From: Pseudomonadota bacterium
Lineage (GTDB): Bacteria > Desulfobacterota > Desulfobacteria > Desulfobacterales > RPRI01
NCBI GenBank assembly: GCA_018830925.1
Contig: JAHJRK010000317.1
Location: forward strand, 1-5,190
Length of the DNA stretch: 5,190 nt
Direction: 5' to 3'
Part shown: positions 5,120-5,190 of the stretch, one piece after another
Numbering within the stretch: position 1 is the stretch's first letter
How the letters are laid out: each line of letters begins with the position of its first letter
Made by a program: the position numbers and the translations under genes
The notes under the pieces: generated by a model
What the model was told of the DNA's origin: nothing
The model's input: the letters and a program-made list of their open reading frames with translations, nothing else
Databases searched by the model: none

Positions 5120-5190
5120 ATGAGTTCCAAGGCATATCTTAACCAGGCCATCGTATCCCACCTGCTTGAAATAAAAGCCGAAGATAATCC
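5120..5190 (+). CDS. Start of a further operon gene, product unknown (runs off right edge)
   Basis: An ATG at 5120 is preceded by AAAGGAGAG with good spacing and lies 17 nt after the second Fe-S gene's stop codon. The 23 complete codons stay open to the window edge, beginning MSSKAYLNQAIVSH and continuing LLEIKAEDN. The residues are helical and charged, with no recognisable motif. By position it is the fifth gene of the TetR-headed operon. Its identity may well reveal the pathway, but nothing in the visible part allows a call. Confidence 0.65.
   Translation, partial: MSSKAYLNQAIVSHLLEIKAEDN

Overview
The window reads as chromosomal DNA from an anaerobic, fatty- or aromatic-acid-degrading bacterium. 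A Desulfobacterota (former deltaproteobacterial) sulfate reducer or syntroph is my best guess. This rests on the gene set: an acyl-CoA dehydrogenase, a flavoredoxin-type flavin reductase, a dodecin, and a TetR regulator followed by an SCP2 protein and two small Fe-S proteins of the DUF2148 type. A tandem ATCCTGT extragenic repeat of a kind I associate with such genomes also fits. The taxonomic call is inference; no rRNA or tRNA gene is present.

Left part (1-2255), minus strand. The N-terminal 240 residues of an acyl-CoA dehydrogenase run off the left edge, preceded by a plausible sigma70-type promoter. Upstream of it lies a flavin reductase-like FMN-binding protein (994-1530), possibly closed by an imperfect hairpin terminator. 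A 509-bp gap follows. It holds an AT-rich stretch, then a possible MITE-like element of about 181 bp bounded by 14-bp imperfect inverted repeats (1756-1936). Inside that element are a short perfect hairpin and a 9-bp tandem repeat framed by TCTGACA/TGTCAGA. Directly next to it is a strong, symmetrical terminator palindrome (1940-1980) that could end transcription from both sides. The minus-strand dodecin gene (2040-2255) ends there. All three left-hand genes encode members of flavin-related families.

Middle part (2256-2715). About 330 bp of AT-rich DNA has no convincing gene. It is followed by a compact regulatory site (2616-2665) with two interlocking inverted repeats, four tandem CGAC units and a perfect TATAAT.

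Right part (2716-5190), plus strand. This is a tightly spaced operon: a TetR-family repressor, an SCP2-domain protein, two tandem paralogous DUF2148-like proteins each carrying C-x2-C-x4-C-x(18-21)-C, and the first 23 codons of a further gene cut by the window edge. Intergenic spacings are 13, 19, 33 and 17 nt, each with a good ribosome binding site and no terminator. The likely logic is that the repressor controls its own operon through the upstream site and responds to a hydrophobic or acyl-CoA-type ligand. The SCP2 protein would carry a lipid-like molecule, and the Fe-S pair would have a redox or cluster-scaffold role. The biochemical function of this cassette is not known to me, and it is the best candidate for something undescribed here.
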